DNA of 64,000 nucleotides from Ophiobolus disseminans (Eukaryota > Ascomycota > Dothideomycetes > Pleosporales > Phaeosphaeriaceae): contig MU006222.1 in the NCBI GenBank assembly GCA_010093685.1, forward strand, positions 868,001-932,000, written 5' to 3'. This document shows, in pieces, positions 54,458 through 64,000 of the stretch. The position numbers and the translations under genes are program-made. The notes below the pieces were generated by a model, which searched no databases, was not told the DNA's origin, and saw only the letters and a list, made by a program, of their open reading frames with translations. Numbering within the stretch: position 1 is the stretch's first letter; the number at the start of each line of letters is the position of its first letter.

Positions 54458-54963
54458 GTGGGGAGAAATAAGAGTGTGCGTTACAGCCGTGTCCGTCTGG
54501 CCATTTAAAGCTCCTGTGCCATCGACGTAAGACTCGCAGACTCGGGAGCGTTAACCCTATGTGTTTTAAACCTGGCCGACATCCCCCTTACCGAAGCATC
54601 GGCATTAATCTACTAGTCCGTTCCTTGGGCTATTGCATCTGCATGGCGGCCTTATGGAACGATGATCTTAGAAGTTTTCAGCGCAAAAAACAAACTTTTT
54701 GCCGAGCCGATGTCACATCGCTAAGTATTCCATAGCCACTGGACATCGCCCAGCCTTGAATAGGATTGCCTTGGTACAGCCTCGTGCGGCGCCTTCTCAG
54801 CCTTGCAATACCCCGCTCTCCAGGCAACATACACCTTCGCGTCCGAGAGCCATGCTCCAAACATCTTCTCTTGTGACCCAAGCTCAAGGGGCTCGGTAAA
54901 CCACAAACCGCGAACATTGTTCTCTACATAAGGGATGTCGTAAACCGAAATTACGATGACAGC
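54458..54963. other. Intergenic region
   Basis: About 500 bp without a recognised feature, between the decayed repeat gene and the first decayed HET gene, which are divergent. Confidence 0.4.
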
Positions 54964-56472
54964 TTGTCAGCTCCAGAGCCTCACGCCTCTCAACAAACCT
55001 TCGCCTACACCTCTCTCAACCTCTCGCAGCGCTCCATCCGCCTCATCCGAGTTCTCCCAGATCTCTCACAGAATGGCCATGTCCAATGCGATCTCCGGCA
55101 TGCATTTGTTGAGGATGAATATACATGCCTGTCGTACGTCTGGGGACAGCCTTACCATAACTAGATCGAGATCGACGGCCAACTTCACTCGATTCGCGAT
55201 AATCTTCTCTCGTTTCTTCAAGTTGCTCGCCGCAAACTTGGATTCGTGTGGTTTTGGATAGATGCTTTGTGTATCGATCAAATCAATGTTGCCCAGAGAA
55301 CCCGTCAGGTCCAGCAGATGGGTCTGATATTCTCCAGCGCCACAGAAGTTATCGCATGGTTAGGCACAGATAGATTTATCTCGGCGTTCCTCCGTGCCGT
55401 CACTCGGAGTGCAGTACTCGAAGTACTTGCCGTGGCATTCCTGGCTTCTGCATACTGGACCCGAGCGTAGATAATTCAGGAACTAATCCTTGCCCGTCGC
55501 CTTAAGTTTATGGCAGGTGACACAGAGATCCCATCCGAGAAGGTCCCATCCTACATCAATATTGTGCAATCAACCGAGCGAGAAGGCGGACCCGTCCCGA
55601 TCTGGCCTGCTTGCTTTCTGAGTGGACGGAAAGATGCAAAGTATAAGCAAGTCTCCGATGCAAGCTTGCCTTTGTTGTTAGCAATGCTCAAAGGAAAAAT
55701 CTGCGCTGTTCCGGAAGATCGTGTTTTCTCTCTCTTAGGAATTTGCGGTGAAGGGGCTGATCTCCCAGTAGATTATGGTCTGACATCCGACGAACTGGCG
55801 CTCGAAGTCATAGTAAGTTGCAGGCGATCATTTTGCCTCTGTTCCGTTAGCGCAGTTTGTGCAACCCTGCGTATCAGCACAGTGGTGCCTCATCCCTCTG
55901 AAGATCCCACAAGCGAGGTTTGGCATCGACGCTCCGTACAATATACTCTACCCGTCTCTCGCGAGTCGCAGGGTGAGACCGAGTCATATTGACTGTCTGA
56001 TTGCCGTCTCTTCGAAGATGAGGTGATATGCCACTTCTTTGAGGAATACAATTCGGGGTTTCAACGTCCTGCTCTTTATTTTCGACCGTCTAGCAAGCTA
56101 TCTAGCTATGGTAACTCTTTCATCATCGAGATGGAGTGTTTGTGTTAAGACGCGGCCAATCACTTCTTGATATATGAAGCGGACGGAGAGCTCGCATGGC
56201 TCTACTTGGAAGATTCGTTATACGAGTCCCCCGAACGGCCATTTATCGTGAAACGAGAGAAGTACTATACCAGGCCGGGAAACTCCGACTACCAATTCTC
56301 CGGTGATGGGGAAACGTGCACGTCCCAGATGACACTTGACATGCTACTCTACTTAAGTGAGAGCGCTGTCCGGACTTCGCAATCTTACCTGCCTTGCTGT
56401 ACGCGGGTAACTGGTGTCGATGAATCTCGGAAGTACGATAACCCGCTTACTCCTACGCTCCAACTACTCTGA
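54964..56472 (+). pseudogene. Decayed HET-domain gene (first of two)
   Basis: HET signatures are present in order: RLIRVLPDLSQNG, YTCLSYVWGQPYHN, then TAG at 55162, then RDNLLSFLQVARRK, WFWIDALCIDQINVAQRTRQ, EVIAWLGTD, YWTRA then TAG at 55468 and IIQELILARR. The second TAG replaces the Trp of the usual YWTR-W-I-QE pattern. Later text includes CAVPEDRVFSLLGICGEGAD and further stops before 56472. HET domains mediate incompatibility reactions and cell death between fungal strains. With several stops the gene is dead. The intact 5' end was not located. Confidence 0.85.
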
Positions 56473-57297
56473 AGTCTCCAAGGTTGCAGGGCTGGCCATG
56501 AATCTAGTCGTGTTGTGGCACGAGGTACTGTGTTAAAATACGAGGCCCGTGTGCAGTGATGATCGCGATCCATAATTTTGGTGGATCATGGAGGGTGCAC
56601 CTAATAAAGTGCCAATTGCACCACTGCGAAAAGATGTAATGAATCTTCAACGCAAAACCTCTCACACTGCGTCTCCGTGCTTAGCTCTCGTAATGCGCAC
56701 ACTCTCTACTTTGGATGCATATGCCAATAGATAAAAGCATGATAGAGAAACGTGAAGGACTGTGTTCCCGTCGTCGTGTATACTTTCCAACGAAAGCCCC
56801 TCCTCAACTTTTACGTTGCTTTGATGCGACGTCCAGTACACGTGCCAATGAAAGTCGTTTTGAATATCAAGAGTCTTGGCGACGAAGATGTACGATGGGA
56901 TGAGATTCGGATCGTGGCCACAATATAAACGATAGAACCACAGCGTATCCATGCTATGATTGCTCCTGATCGACTGTGGACTTATGATCCAATGACGGTA
57001 GGTATCTTGGAACGTTTCCTTGAGGAGAGGCGACAAGCAGAGTCGGAAAAAAGGTCGGTCGGATGCCTGCTTGATGCAGCTATACGAGATACCTTGAGAC
57101 TTGAATATGGTCTTGTGTTGCGGTGTGATAATGCAATATATTGAAGTGTATTGTTCTGACCTCTCAGAAGGCTGGCAGCAGGGTCTGTTTACATGACGTA
57201 TCTATAATACAGCTGAGGTAAGAGGTACTCGATAAGGTGAGCAAGCAGCACCAGACCACCGCACGCAGCACACGTGATACACGTTCCTCATGAACCG
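56473..57297. other. Region between the two HET pseudogenes
   Basis: About 820 bp. A 124-codon minus frame at 56662-57036 contains GHDPN and DGNTVLH, faintly ankyrin-like, and might be a downstream remnant of the minus-strand HET gene. I could not support more. Confidence 0.4.
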
Positions 57298-58317
57298 TCA
57301 CATCTTGGCTTTTGCTGCGTCACAGATGCATATACGCTCAATGTGCGCACATATGGTCTGAGCAAGCCTGAATGGTAGTATACCGTAGTCGACATTGAAT
57401 TTCTTCCCGACTTGAGAGACGGATAGGAGTGAATGGACCCTGTCGCATGGATCAAAACATTGCTTCTCGTGGAATCGTAAAAGGTTGTAGACTAATGTAT
57501 GGTGACTCTGGTGTTGTTGCAAGTTTCGGTATGGTCCGACGAACAGCTTGATCAAGGCTTCGCTCGTTGTATCGTTGGAAGCTGTCATGTACGTCCTAAT
57601 ACTATTTAGGATGATGGTGTGACAAATCGCTTCATCGTCCGCTAGATAATAGAGGCCTTTCGCAAGGGTCGTCTCCTGTGTCATCCATGCTCTACTGTAA
57701 TATTCATGTGTACAGATTGTGTCCGCTGGGGCTAATAATGAGTGGTGGAGTGGATTTTCTTCGGCGTTTGGAAGGAGATGTTTCAGTTCCAGCAACTGAT
57801 CGCGAAGCTTTTTGTCTTTTCCAAACTAGGCGATAACGCATTGAGCATTTGCGTATATGGTACCCATCTGCTGAACTTAATGATCCTTTTCGGGTATGTT
57901 CTCTTGATCAATACACAAGGCGTCCACCCAAAGAGATTGAGTTGCAGATTCAAAATCGAACCTCGATCTCTCGTTCTTTTCGATACCCACGTTTCGATCT
58001 CTTGCATGATGACTACTCGCAACATCGAGGAACTCCCAGAGGTTTCGAAGCACGGCAGAGTAATGGCCATTGAGGAGAATGTACCTCAGCTCCTCTGGGC
58101 GAGCTGGCCCCCAGACGTAAGATAGACATGTATACTTGGCGCTGGTCGTGTCGTGTCGTATGATGCATTTGATCAAACGATTGGGATCGTCTGATTGTGA
58201 TGGTAAGACCTCGATCAAACGAAGCATGTTCTTCTGTAGGTCCATTGGACTATGCTGAAAGAAACCTCGCGCTGGTCTTCCAGGGGTGAGGTTGGACATC
58301 GAATTGTGATCAGCCAT
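57298..58317 (-). pseudogene. Decayed HET-domain gene (second of two)
   Basis: From the ATG at 58317 (MADHNSMSNL) the minus strand reads LRLIEVLPSQSDDPNRLIKC, YTCLSYVWGPARPEELRYIL, LWVDALCIDQENIPEKDH, then a TAA at 57877-57879, then VQQMGTIYANAQCVIA, then a TAG at 57826-57828, then FGKDKKLRDQLLELKHLLPN. It continues YYSRAWMTQETTLAKGLYYL and CDRVHSLLSV to a stop at 57298. The TAA and TAG sit where HET proteins have Gln and Trp, matching C to T and G to A. Everything else is open, so only two point changes inactivate the frame. It faces the first HET gene (convergent). Confidence 0.88.
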
Positions 58318-58543
58318 GAGTAGCAACTCTAGCCCTCAAGAACAAAGTGTACTCCAGGCTGACTTAGGTACGGCGGAACAGCTTCTCTAAGTAGGTAGAT
58401 CATTGTGGTGGCTGCATGCACATATCAACATACTGTGGCGGAGTGCATGCAGCTCGAGGTCCCGCCTCTGAGCATCTGCAATGTATCTTTCATATATTTT
58501 CAGACCTTTTGTGAATCCGTACTACAATCGATATATGAGCAGA

Positions 58544-58559
58544 GGGGGGGGGGGGGGGG
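58544..58559. repeat. Poly-G run of 16 bases
   Basis: A run of 16 guanines after GCAGA. It lies between the second HET pseudogene and the SR-like gene, in a noncoding stretch. It could be polymorphic, form a G-quadruplex-like structure, or be a sequencing artefact. Confidence 0.8.
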
Positions 58560-58712
58560 AGACTGTAAGCCTGGGTGTTCCATTCTTGAAGTTGGGTGTT
58601 TCACAGATTTAGTTGTATGAGCTAAGCCATTGGGGGAAAGTGTAGCCGAGGCGCGGAAACGACCCGCTCGCCATCACATTATACTTTGTTTCTAGTGTTA
58701 TCAAGCCCAAGC

Positions 58713-59788
58713 ATGGCTCAAATTGGGACACCAGAAGACGGTCAAGTGCCAGCGCGTCAACGCTCAACATCTCCAGCCCGTAAGTCGCGCCACGATCGTA
58801 AACACCATCACCGCGCGCGCCGCTCGCGTTCCCCACGGCGCGATGAAGACCGACATCGACATAAGCGTCACCGCTCGCGCTCTTCCGCGGCGAAGCCGGT
58901 AGTACTACCTTACAAAGCAAAGCAACTCTCCAAGCGCCAGTATGAAGAGTACAAACCGTTGTTCCAGTCATACCTCGACATTCAGAAGCAAATACAGCTA
59001 GACGATCTGGACGAGAGAGAAGCCAGGGGGCGATGGAAGAGCTTTATTAGTCGATGGTGTGCACTACTCCCTCAATGAGAAAGGATCTGAATCTATGCTA
59101 ACGATGTAGGAATCGTGGAGACCTAGCACGTAGTTGGTACGATCCTTCAATGCTGAAGACCGCCCAAGAAACCGCACAGTCGTACCAGGCGTCATCGCCA
59201 AAGCCCACGAAGCGCGCATCACCAGAATACAAGCACAAAGAAGACCCTGAAGAGCAAAGTGACGATGACTTCGGCCCTGCGCCGCCTACAAGCGTAGCAC
59301 AACCAAGGAGCCATGGACCGACAGCTCCCAAGCTTGACGACCTGGCATATCGCAACGAGCTACGGGACGATGATCGCGCGCGCGACCGCTCAGACTACGT
59401 CGACGACATACGCCACGAGCGCAAGACGGACCGCCAAGCGCAAAAAGAGCGCCTCGATGAACTTGTACCACGCGCAGATCCAGGCTCACGCGAACGACAG
59501 CTCGAGAAGAAGCGCGAAGTCACAGGCACCTTGCAGTCATTCCGTGATGCGAAAGAGAGCGGCGATGTCGAGGTTGCCGAGTCAGATCTCATGGGCGACG
59601 ACGGCATCGATGGGTACAAGAAGAAAAAGAAAGAGGAGGAGCGGAAGAAGAGCGAGCGGGAGATTAGGAGGGATGAGATCACTAGGGCGAGGGCGGCGGA
59701 GAGAGATGAGAGGCTTGCGGAGAGGAGGGAGAAGGAAGGCAAGACTATGGAATTCTTGAAGCAGATTGCGATGGAGAGGTTTGGATAA
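58713..59788 (+). CDS. SR-like conserved protein (HEL117-like)
   Basis: Two exons (58713-59056 and 59110-59788) join across a 53-bp intron, giving about 340 residues. The N-terminus is rich in Arg, Ser and His (RRSRSPRRDEDRHRHKRHRS), as in splicing-associated proteins. The ordered core is KQLSKRQYEEYKPLFQSYLD, then LDDLDEREARGRWKSFISRW and NRGDLARSWYDPS, across the intron. The C-terminus is a long charged helix (KKKKKEEERKKSEREIRRDE). Fungal relatives are often labelled RNA helicase HEL117, but no helicase motif is visible. A role in RNA processing is inferred from the RS region. Confidence 0.85.
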
Positions 59789-59950
59789 GTCTGGTGATGG
59801 ACGTAGGGTTTATTAGGATATATAAGGCCCGTTGTCCTCCATAATGATCAACCTGACATATTAATAACGCCCGAAAATGCTCCATGAACGCCTTGCTCTT
59901 CACCAAACGACTCTCATTACGTCCTATGCGCAACACATCCGCCCATCCCT

Positions 59951-60586
59951 TCACTCATCGTCCAATATCGAGCTCGCAAGCGGTCCGAAGAAGGGCACTT
60001 CGTATCTATCGAGTGTCGCCGCTGGATAACAATTAGCAGCTCCCACCGCACATACTGATGAATTCATTAACTCACCATCCAGATAAGCCCTATAAGTCAA
60101 CCACGCAATCCCCACCAGATCTCCCAGAAACAGCACCCAGCTAATGAAGCTGCTCCAGCTGAAAATGATATGAATCACAAACACAAACGCAAAAAGCAAA
60201 CTGCTCTGCCACGCATGAAAGCGTACATAATCGCTCTGATGCTCCATGACCAGCAGAAACACTCCGCCCGCCGGCGGCAGCAGCAGATATGCCAGACAAG
60301 CTTCGTAGTCGAGGCGCCAGCCCAGAGAGGTGGTGAACATGTCGACGTCTTGGCGAGAGCGGCCGAAACCCGTGGAGGAGGTTTGGGGGGCAGTCCACGC
60401 TACGCGCTCGGCGTCGGGGGAGTCATTGTCGCCGGCGCCGAAGTAGTCGTGCTGTTCGTATGTACGGGTAGGTGGGGAGATGACGTTGCGCGTGCGGTCG
60501 AGAGATGCGCGAGGGGAGGTGATGCGTGGCGAGAGGGCGCGTTCGGTCTCGGGGATGTCTTGGTAGGGGGCGAAGTTTGCGGCCAT
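59951..60586 (-). CDS. Conserved fungal membrane protein (Tic20/DUF4870-like)
   Basis: Two exons (60586-60076 and 60021-59951) join across a 54-bp in-frame intron without a stop, giving about 193 residues. The ATG at 60586 (MAANFAPYQDIP) is the best start; a longer upstream frame begins with GTG. After a disordered region rich in Pro and Ser, four hydrophobic segments follow: YEACLAYLLLPPAGGVFLLV, then FHAWQSSLLFAFVFVIHIIF, then SWSSFISWVLFLGDLVGIAW and LTYRAYLD. The pattern resembles the DUF4870/Tic20-like fold. The last exon restores the expected end (TLDRYEVPFFGPLASSILDD). Confidence 0.85.
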   Translation of the reverse strand: MAANFAPYQDIPETERALSPRITSPRASLDRTRNVISPPTRTYEQHDYFGAGDNDSPDAERVAWTAPQTSSTGFGRSRQDVDMFTTSLGWRLDYEACLAYLLLPPAGGVFLLVMEHQSDYVRFHAWQSSLLFAFVFVIHIIFSWSSFISWVLFLGDLVGIAWLTYRAYLDGELMNSSVCAVGAANCYPAATLDRYEVPFFGPLASSILDDE

Positions 60587-61539
60587 GTTGGCTCGGTCGT
60601 GGTGGCGGTGATGAGTTTGCTGTCCTGCGATGGCAGCAGCGGCGGTGACGGAGGCGGTAGCCGTGATGCTTCTAGGGCGTCCTTGCAAAGGTTCGCCCGT
60701 TTGATTACTCCGCCCTCTGAGAACGATACTGATAAGAGGGTTGATTAGTAGAGGGCCAAAGTTGACGCCCACTTCAGTCTTTCCAGCGCCTGCAACCTAT
60801 AATGCCACTGGGGGGACAAAGACGGCGAGTGGACAGAGGAAGCGTTTCTGTTTAAATAACGGACGCTAAGCGACGTTCATTCGAGCAGGATCCGGAATTA
60901 GGTAAGCGTGTATGTAGGAATGTATCATAGGGTGGAGTGGTGGTGTTGCGAGGTTGTGACTGCGGCGTAGTTCTAGGTAGCATTGTTAATGTGAAGAGTC
61001 GTTTCGTAGGGCTGAGGCTCGGGGAAGGTGCAACCGAGGTGACGCACGCAAGGGCAGGTGTGACTTTGCACGTGAAGGGGCTCTCGGACACCTCCGCTGC
61101 AGGAACATGCAGGAACACGGAAGCTTGCTGTGGGACGTGTCTTACGAAACATCATCTTATCAGTTTAAAGCATCAGTCACTGTTTACCATATAAAGCCAC
61201 GCGACACGTTCCTGCAGTCGACAGAAGACTTCGAATGCCGCGGCACACTTCAACGCCACGAGCTCGGCGGGCTTCGTACTTCACTGCTCCCCACGATGTG
61301 TCAGTCCACCTCACCCCACAGCTTTCACTGCGTGGAGAGGCAGCCACACTGGGAACACGCATATAAGTGAAGCTTCGCTGGTTCATCACATCGCCTATCC
61401 TGCATCTGCACACACCGGCACATACTTCACGACCCGTTATTTCCCGAGTTTCTGGCTAGAAAGAGCATTGCACCCAAACTTCATCTTCAGGCCCAGCGCA
61501 CTCAACTCCCGACCCTCAAAAAGACCAAAGATCCAAGCC
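60587..61539. other. Intergenic region between divergent genes
   Basis: About 950 bp, with the promoters of the membrane protein and TANGO2-like genes. Short frames only; no RNA gene seen. Confidence 0.45.
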
Positions 61540-62559
61540 ATGTGTATCGCTATATTGACCAGCGCACATCCAGACTACCCGTTCATATTGATGAACAACC
61601 GAGATGTAGTTCATCCACTCTCATGCCGCCAAATCCAGCAACTAACACCATTCTAGGAATATCTTCACCGTCCAACAGCAGAAGCAACCTGGTGGCCAGA
61701 GCCTGACAGCCAAGTACTTGGAGGCTACGACCTTCACCGGCCGGTTCACGGCACCTGGCTTGGCGTGACTCGACAAGGACGAATCGCGGTATTGACCAAT
61801 TACCGTGAAGAAGGGGAAGCTATCATCCAAGGCGCACGAAGTCGAGGCTTGATCCCAAATGCGTGGCTCAAATCAGACCCTGCAGCAAAAGAATCGACCG
61901 ACGAGTTTGCCCGGCGCATGATCGAGGAAGATGGCGTGAAAGGCGTTGGCGGATTCTCATTATCATATGGACTCGTGCAAGATGTCGTCAAAGAAGCGCA
62001 AGGAAATGCGAAGGGCATGGCCATCATCAGCAACCGCACGCCAGATGTCCAAGGCGTGATTCGATTGCTCAGTCAAAGAGGAGAGACACATGCCCTCAGC
62101 AATGCAGCGTACGGCGACCGCTCGTGGCCCAAGGTGGTGAACGGCGAGGCTTGGACCAAGAAAGCCATTGAAGAATCTGTCGCCGCGAACGAGAACCGCG
62201 ATCAGCTCGTACAGCGCCTCCTTGGCATTCTGACTACAGACACCATGCCCCGCCAGAAAGAAAACGAGGAGTGGGACATGTATCTCAATCAGCTACGTCA
62301 CAGCATCTTCGTACCCGCCATCGGGCGCGACCATTTGGACGAGCACAAGATGCCTCCCCATGAGATTGGGGATGTCGTCAAGCATAAAGCTGTAGATGCG
62401 ACCAGTGGGTGCTACGGTACGCAGAAGAATATCGTGATGTTAGTGGACAAGGCTGGAAAGGCCTACTATTTGGAGAGGACGCTTTATGACGGTAATGCGA
62501 AGCCTATCGAGGAGGGAAAGGGCGACCGGACGTTTGAGTACCAGATTGAAGGATGGTAG
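61540..62559 (+). CDS. TANGO2/NRDE-family protein
   Basis: Two exons (61540-61605 and 61657-62559) join across a 51-bp intron (GTAGTT donor, TTCTAG acceptor), giving about 322 residues. The start MCIAILTSAHPDYPFILMNN then RDEYLHRP is the NRDE signature, reconstructed across the intron. The N-terminal Met-Cys start is typical of this Ntn-hydrolase-like fold. Further motifs match: GGYDLHRPVHGTWLGVTRQG, VLTNYREE, the GVGGFSLSYGL segment, SNAAYGD, and the TYGTQKN-like block near the C-terminus (SGCYGTQKNIVMLV). TANGO2 homologues are linked to Golgi, ER or mitochondrial lipid and haem handling in animals; the fungal role is less clear. Start and end are well supported. Confidence 0.93.
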
Positions 62560-63015
62560 GTCCATCGCAACAGGAGGGAAGGTGCAAGTTGCACAGCACG
62601 TTTCCCGCTCTTCAGTTGCTTTTCTATACACTCAAGTTCCTCTTATGTTCTCATGTTACATCTCAACCCAATCCAGACGTTTCTCAGGGTCCTTCCGCAT
62701 TAGTCACACTTGCCATCACTCATGTCTCATTCTAGCACATTACGTCTTTAGACATTTACTTTGCGAAATTTCGACCTGTGTCATCATCAACTCCACTAGC
62801 GCCTCACGACGCATTCACTCGTTCTTCTAGAATGAGCCCGCAGCATGCATGCGGGTCGACATTGCGGGTTTGACACGTGCGAAATCTTTCCTTTAACACA
62901 CACCTGTACCCACACGCCGCAACTCCGACAAACACACATCACTATCGCCATTCTTTACGACTCCCAGTCGCATAGACTCTTGAAGACGGATCTCGACGTC
63001 TACATCACATCAACA
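62560..63015. other. Intergenic region
   Basis: About 460 bp between two plus-strand genes. Nothing recognised beyond the expected terminator and a pyrimidine-rich leader before 63016. Confidence 0.4.
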
Positions 63016-63801
63016 ATGTGCATCGCATACTTCAACGAACACCGAGCCTGCGACCACCGGCACTTCATCGGCGTTTGCAATTGCACTCTCAACTGTCCCA
63101 CAGACCGTCGCCACCTGTTCTGTCTAGAAGACAGCAGCAGCTGCGCAGATTGCGTACTTCTGAGCGGCGAAGAACTAGACCCAGACATCGTGCCCGTGGT
63201 CTACCAGCCCTGCACAATGGACAAGTACGGCAACAAGATAGACCCGCACGCCCCGGAGCCTGTTGTCGAACAGCACGCCTCAACCCCATCACACGTCGAC
63301 GAAGAAGTACAAATGCCACACCATCACAGCGCGGCAAGCCTCTCCGACCCCGACAGCGAGACATCAGAATGGCGCTACGAATCCCCCGCACAGGATTACT
63401 ACACCTCCACCCCACAGTCCATCAACACGCCCCTCCAAACATACGCCGATCCATACACTTTCACTCCCCCTTCACACCCATACTACGCCCTTCCCTCCTT
63501 CAACAACCCAAACCCGCACCTCCAACTCACGCCCCGCACAGCATACCATAAAACGCTTGTGCGCGGACAACTGCAGCACCTGCCTGTTCGTCCGCACATC
63601 GTTGCGCAGCCGCCACAGTCGCCTGTGCCTGCGCCTGGGTATCGGCCAATTAGGCCTGTGAGGAAGCCGACGAGGGGTCTTCCGAGGCGTGGACATGTGA
63701 GGGACTTGTCGGGCGTGCAGAGGCAGGGTGGGCCGCCGGATGTAGGGAAGGAGGAGGAGTTTCCAAAATTGCCTGGTAGGAAGGAAGGGGAAGGACGTTG
63801 A
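63016..63801 (+). CDS. Cys-rich hypothetical protein
   Basis: A single exon encodes 261 residues from an ATG at 63016. The first 70 residues hold about ten cysteines and several histidines (MCIAYFNEHRACDHRHFIGV, CNCTLNCPTDRRHLFC), a pattern suited to zinc binding. The remainder is disordered and rich in Pro, Ser, Tyr and Gln (PSHPYYALPSFNNPN) with a basic end (RPVRKPTRGLPRRGHVRDL). No signal peptide. It looks like a conserved fungal hypothetical protein; I cannot name a function. The start is the first ATG after a pyrimidine-rich stretch. Confidence 0.75.
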   Translation: MCIAYFNEHRACDHRHFIGVCNCTLNCPTDRRHLFCLEDSSSCADCVLLSGEELDPDIVPVVYQPCTMDKYGNKIDPHAPEPVVEQHASTPSHVDEEVQMPHHHSAASLSDPDSETSEWRYESPAQDYYTSTPQSINTPLQTYADPYTFTPPSHPYYALPSFNNPNPHLQLTPRTAYHKTLVRGQLQHLPVRPHIVAQPPQSPVPAPGYRPIRPVRKPTRGLPRRGHVRDLSGVQRQGGPPDVGKEEEFPKLPGRKEGEGR

Positions 63802-64000
63802 GGGAGGTATGATGCGGGATGTTTGATCAGTGTATCTCTCGGGATAAAGGAATGAGAAGATATTCACACAATGTATGTCTTGCTTGCGGTGATGTGATGT
63901 TGTGAGCGCCAGCTCTTGACACGGGCAGTGCACGGAATCGAGCTGTATTATGCCTGAGCGGAGCTGATGTGTACCAGAAATCGTACCCCTTGTGCCCCCA

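Noticed and set aside
1..64000. tRNA, rRNA or CRISPR features
   Set aside because: I looked for tRNA B-box-like patterns and regularly spaced repeats and found none I could support by eye.

Overview
The window comes from a filamentous ascomycete fungus. The evidence is genes split by short introns (about 50-110 bp, with GT at the donor and AG at the acceptor), single-gene spacing without operons, and fungal families: HET, DUF3669, DUF3425/bZIP, DUF7053, Zn2Cys6 and a pseudo-aspartyl protease with a membrane anchor. The overall flavour suggests Dothideomycetes, but that placement is an inference. I saw no tRNA, rRNA or CRISPR array. Exon boundaries were assigned by hand from reading frame and splice signals.

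Left core block (about 0.9-27.9 kb). It holds mostly intact single-copy genes: a disordered protein with a C-terminal coiled coil, an intradiol ring-cleavage dioxygenase, a small HMG/YABBY-like protein, a small membrane protein, a BTB-like protein, a single-pass membrane protein, a diacylglycerol/sphingoid-base kinase-like protein, a DUF7053 protein, a decayed DUF3669 gene, a large secreted protein with many dibasic sites, a membrane-anchored pseudo-aspartyl protease, a CCCH-type protein, a Zn2Cys6 regulator and a fungal IFI6/IFI27-like membrane protein. The secreted protein (17016-20093, minus) is the most unusual gene. It repeats a short Ala-Pro-x-(Val/Ile/Leu)-Tyr-like core, usually followed by Arg-Arg or Lys-Arg, as expected of a kexin-processed peptide precursor.

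Accessory block (about 28.4-47.1 kb). This stretch holds unfamiliar, partly paralogous gene families (two genes with a YLPPPG motif, two with a C-x2-C-x6-C plus PLPE motif, three CCCH genes) and mobile DNA. It contains a 3.16-kb hAT transposon with a perfect 8-bp target duplication. It also contains seven short solo-LTR-like elements in two families (136-138 bp and 160-163 bp), six with perfect 5-bp target duplications and one with a 1-base difference. One gene (33536-38784) was hit by both the hAT and a solo LTR, and two more genes carry a solo LTR inside the coding sequence. Premature stops here and in nearby pseudogenes are mostly TGG to TAG/TGA or CAA/CAG to TAA/TAG, which looks like repeat-induced point mutation.

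Right block (about 47.3-63.8 kb). This returns to mostly intact genes: a disordered protein with two RVxF-like motifs, a bZIP/DUF3425 regulator, an aldo/keto reductase, an SR-like protein, a four-helix-type membrane protein, a TANGO2/NRDE homologue and a Cys-rich hypothetical protein. They are interrupted by a decayed leucine-rich-repeat-like gene and two decayed HET genes.
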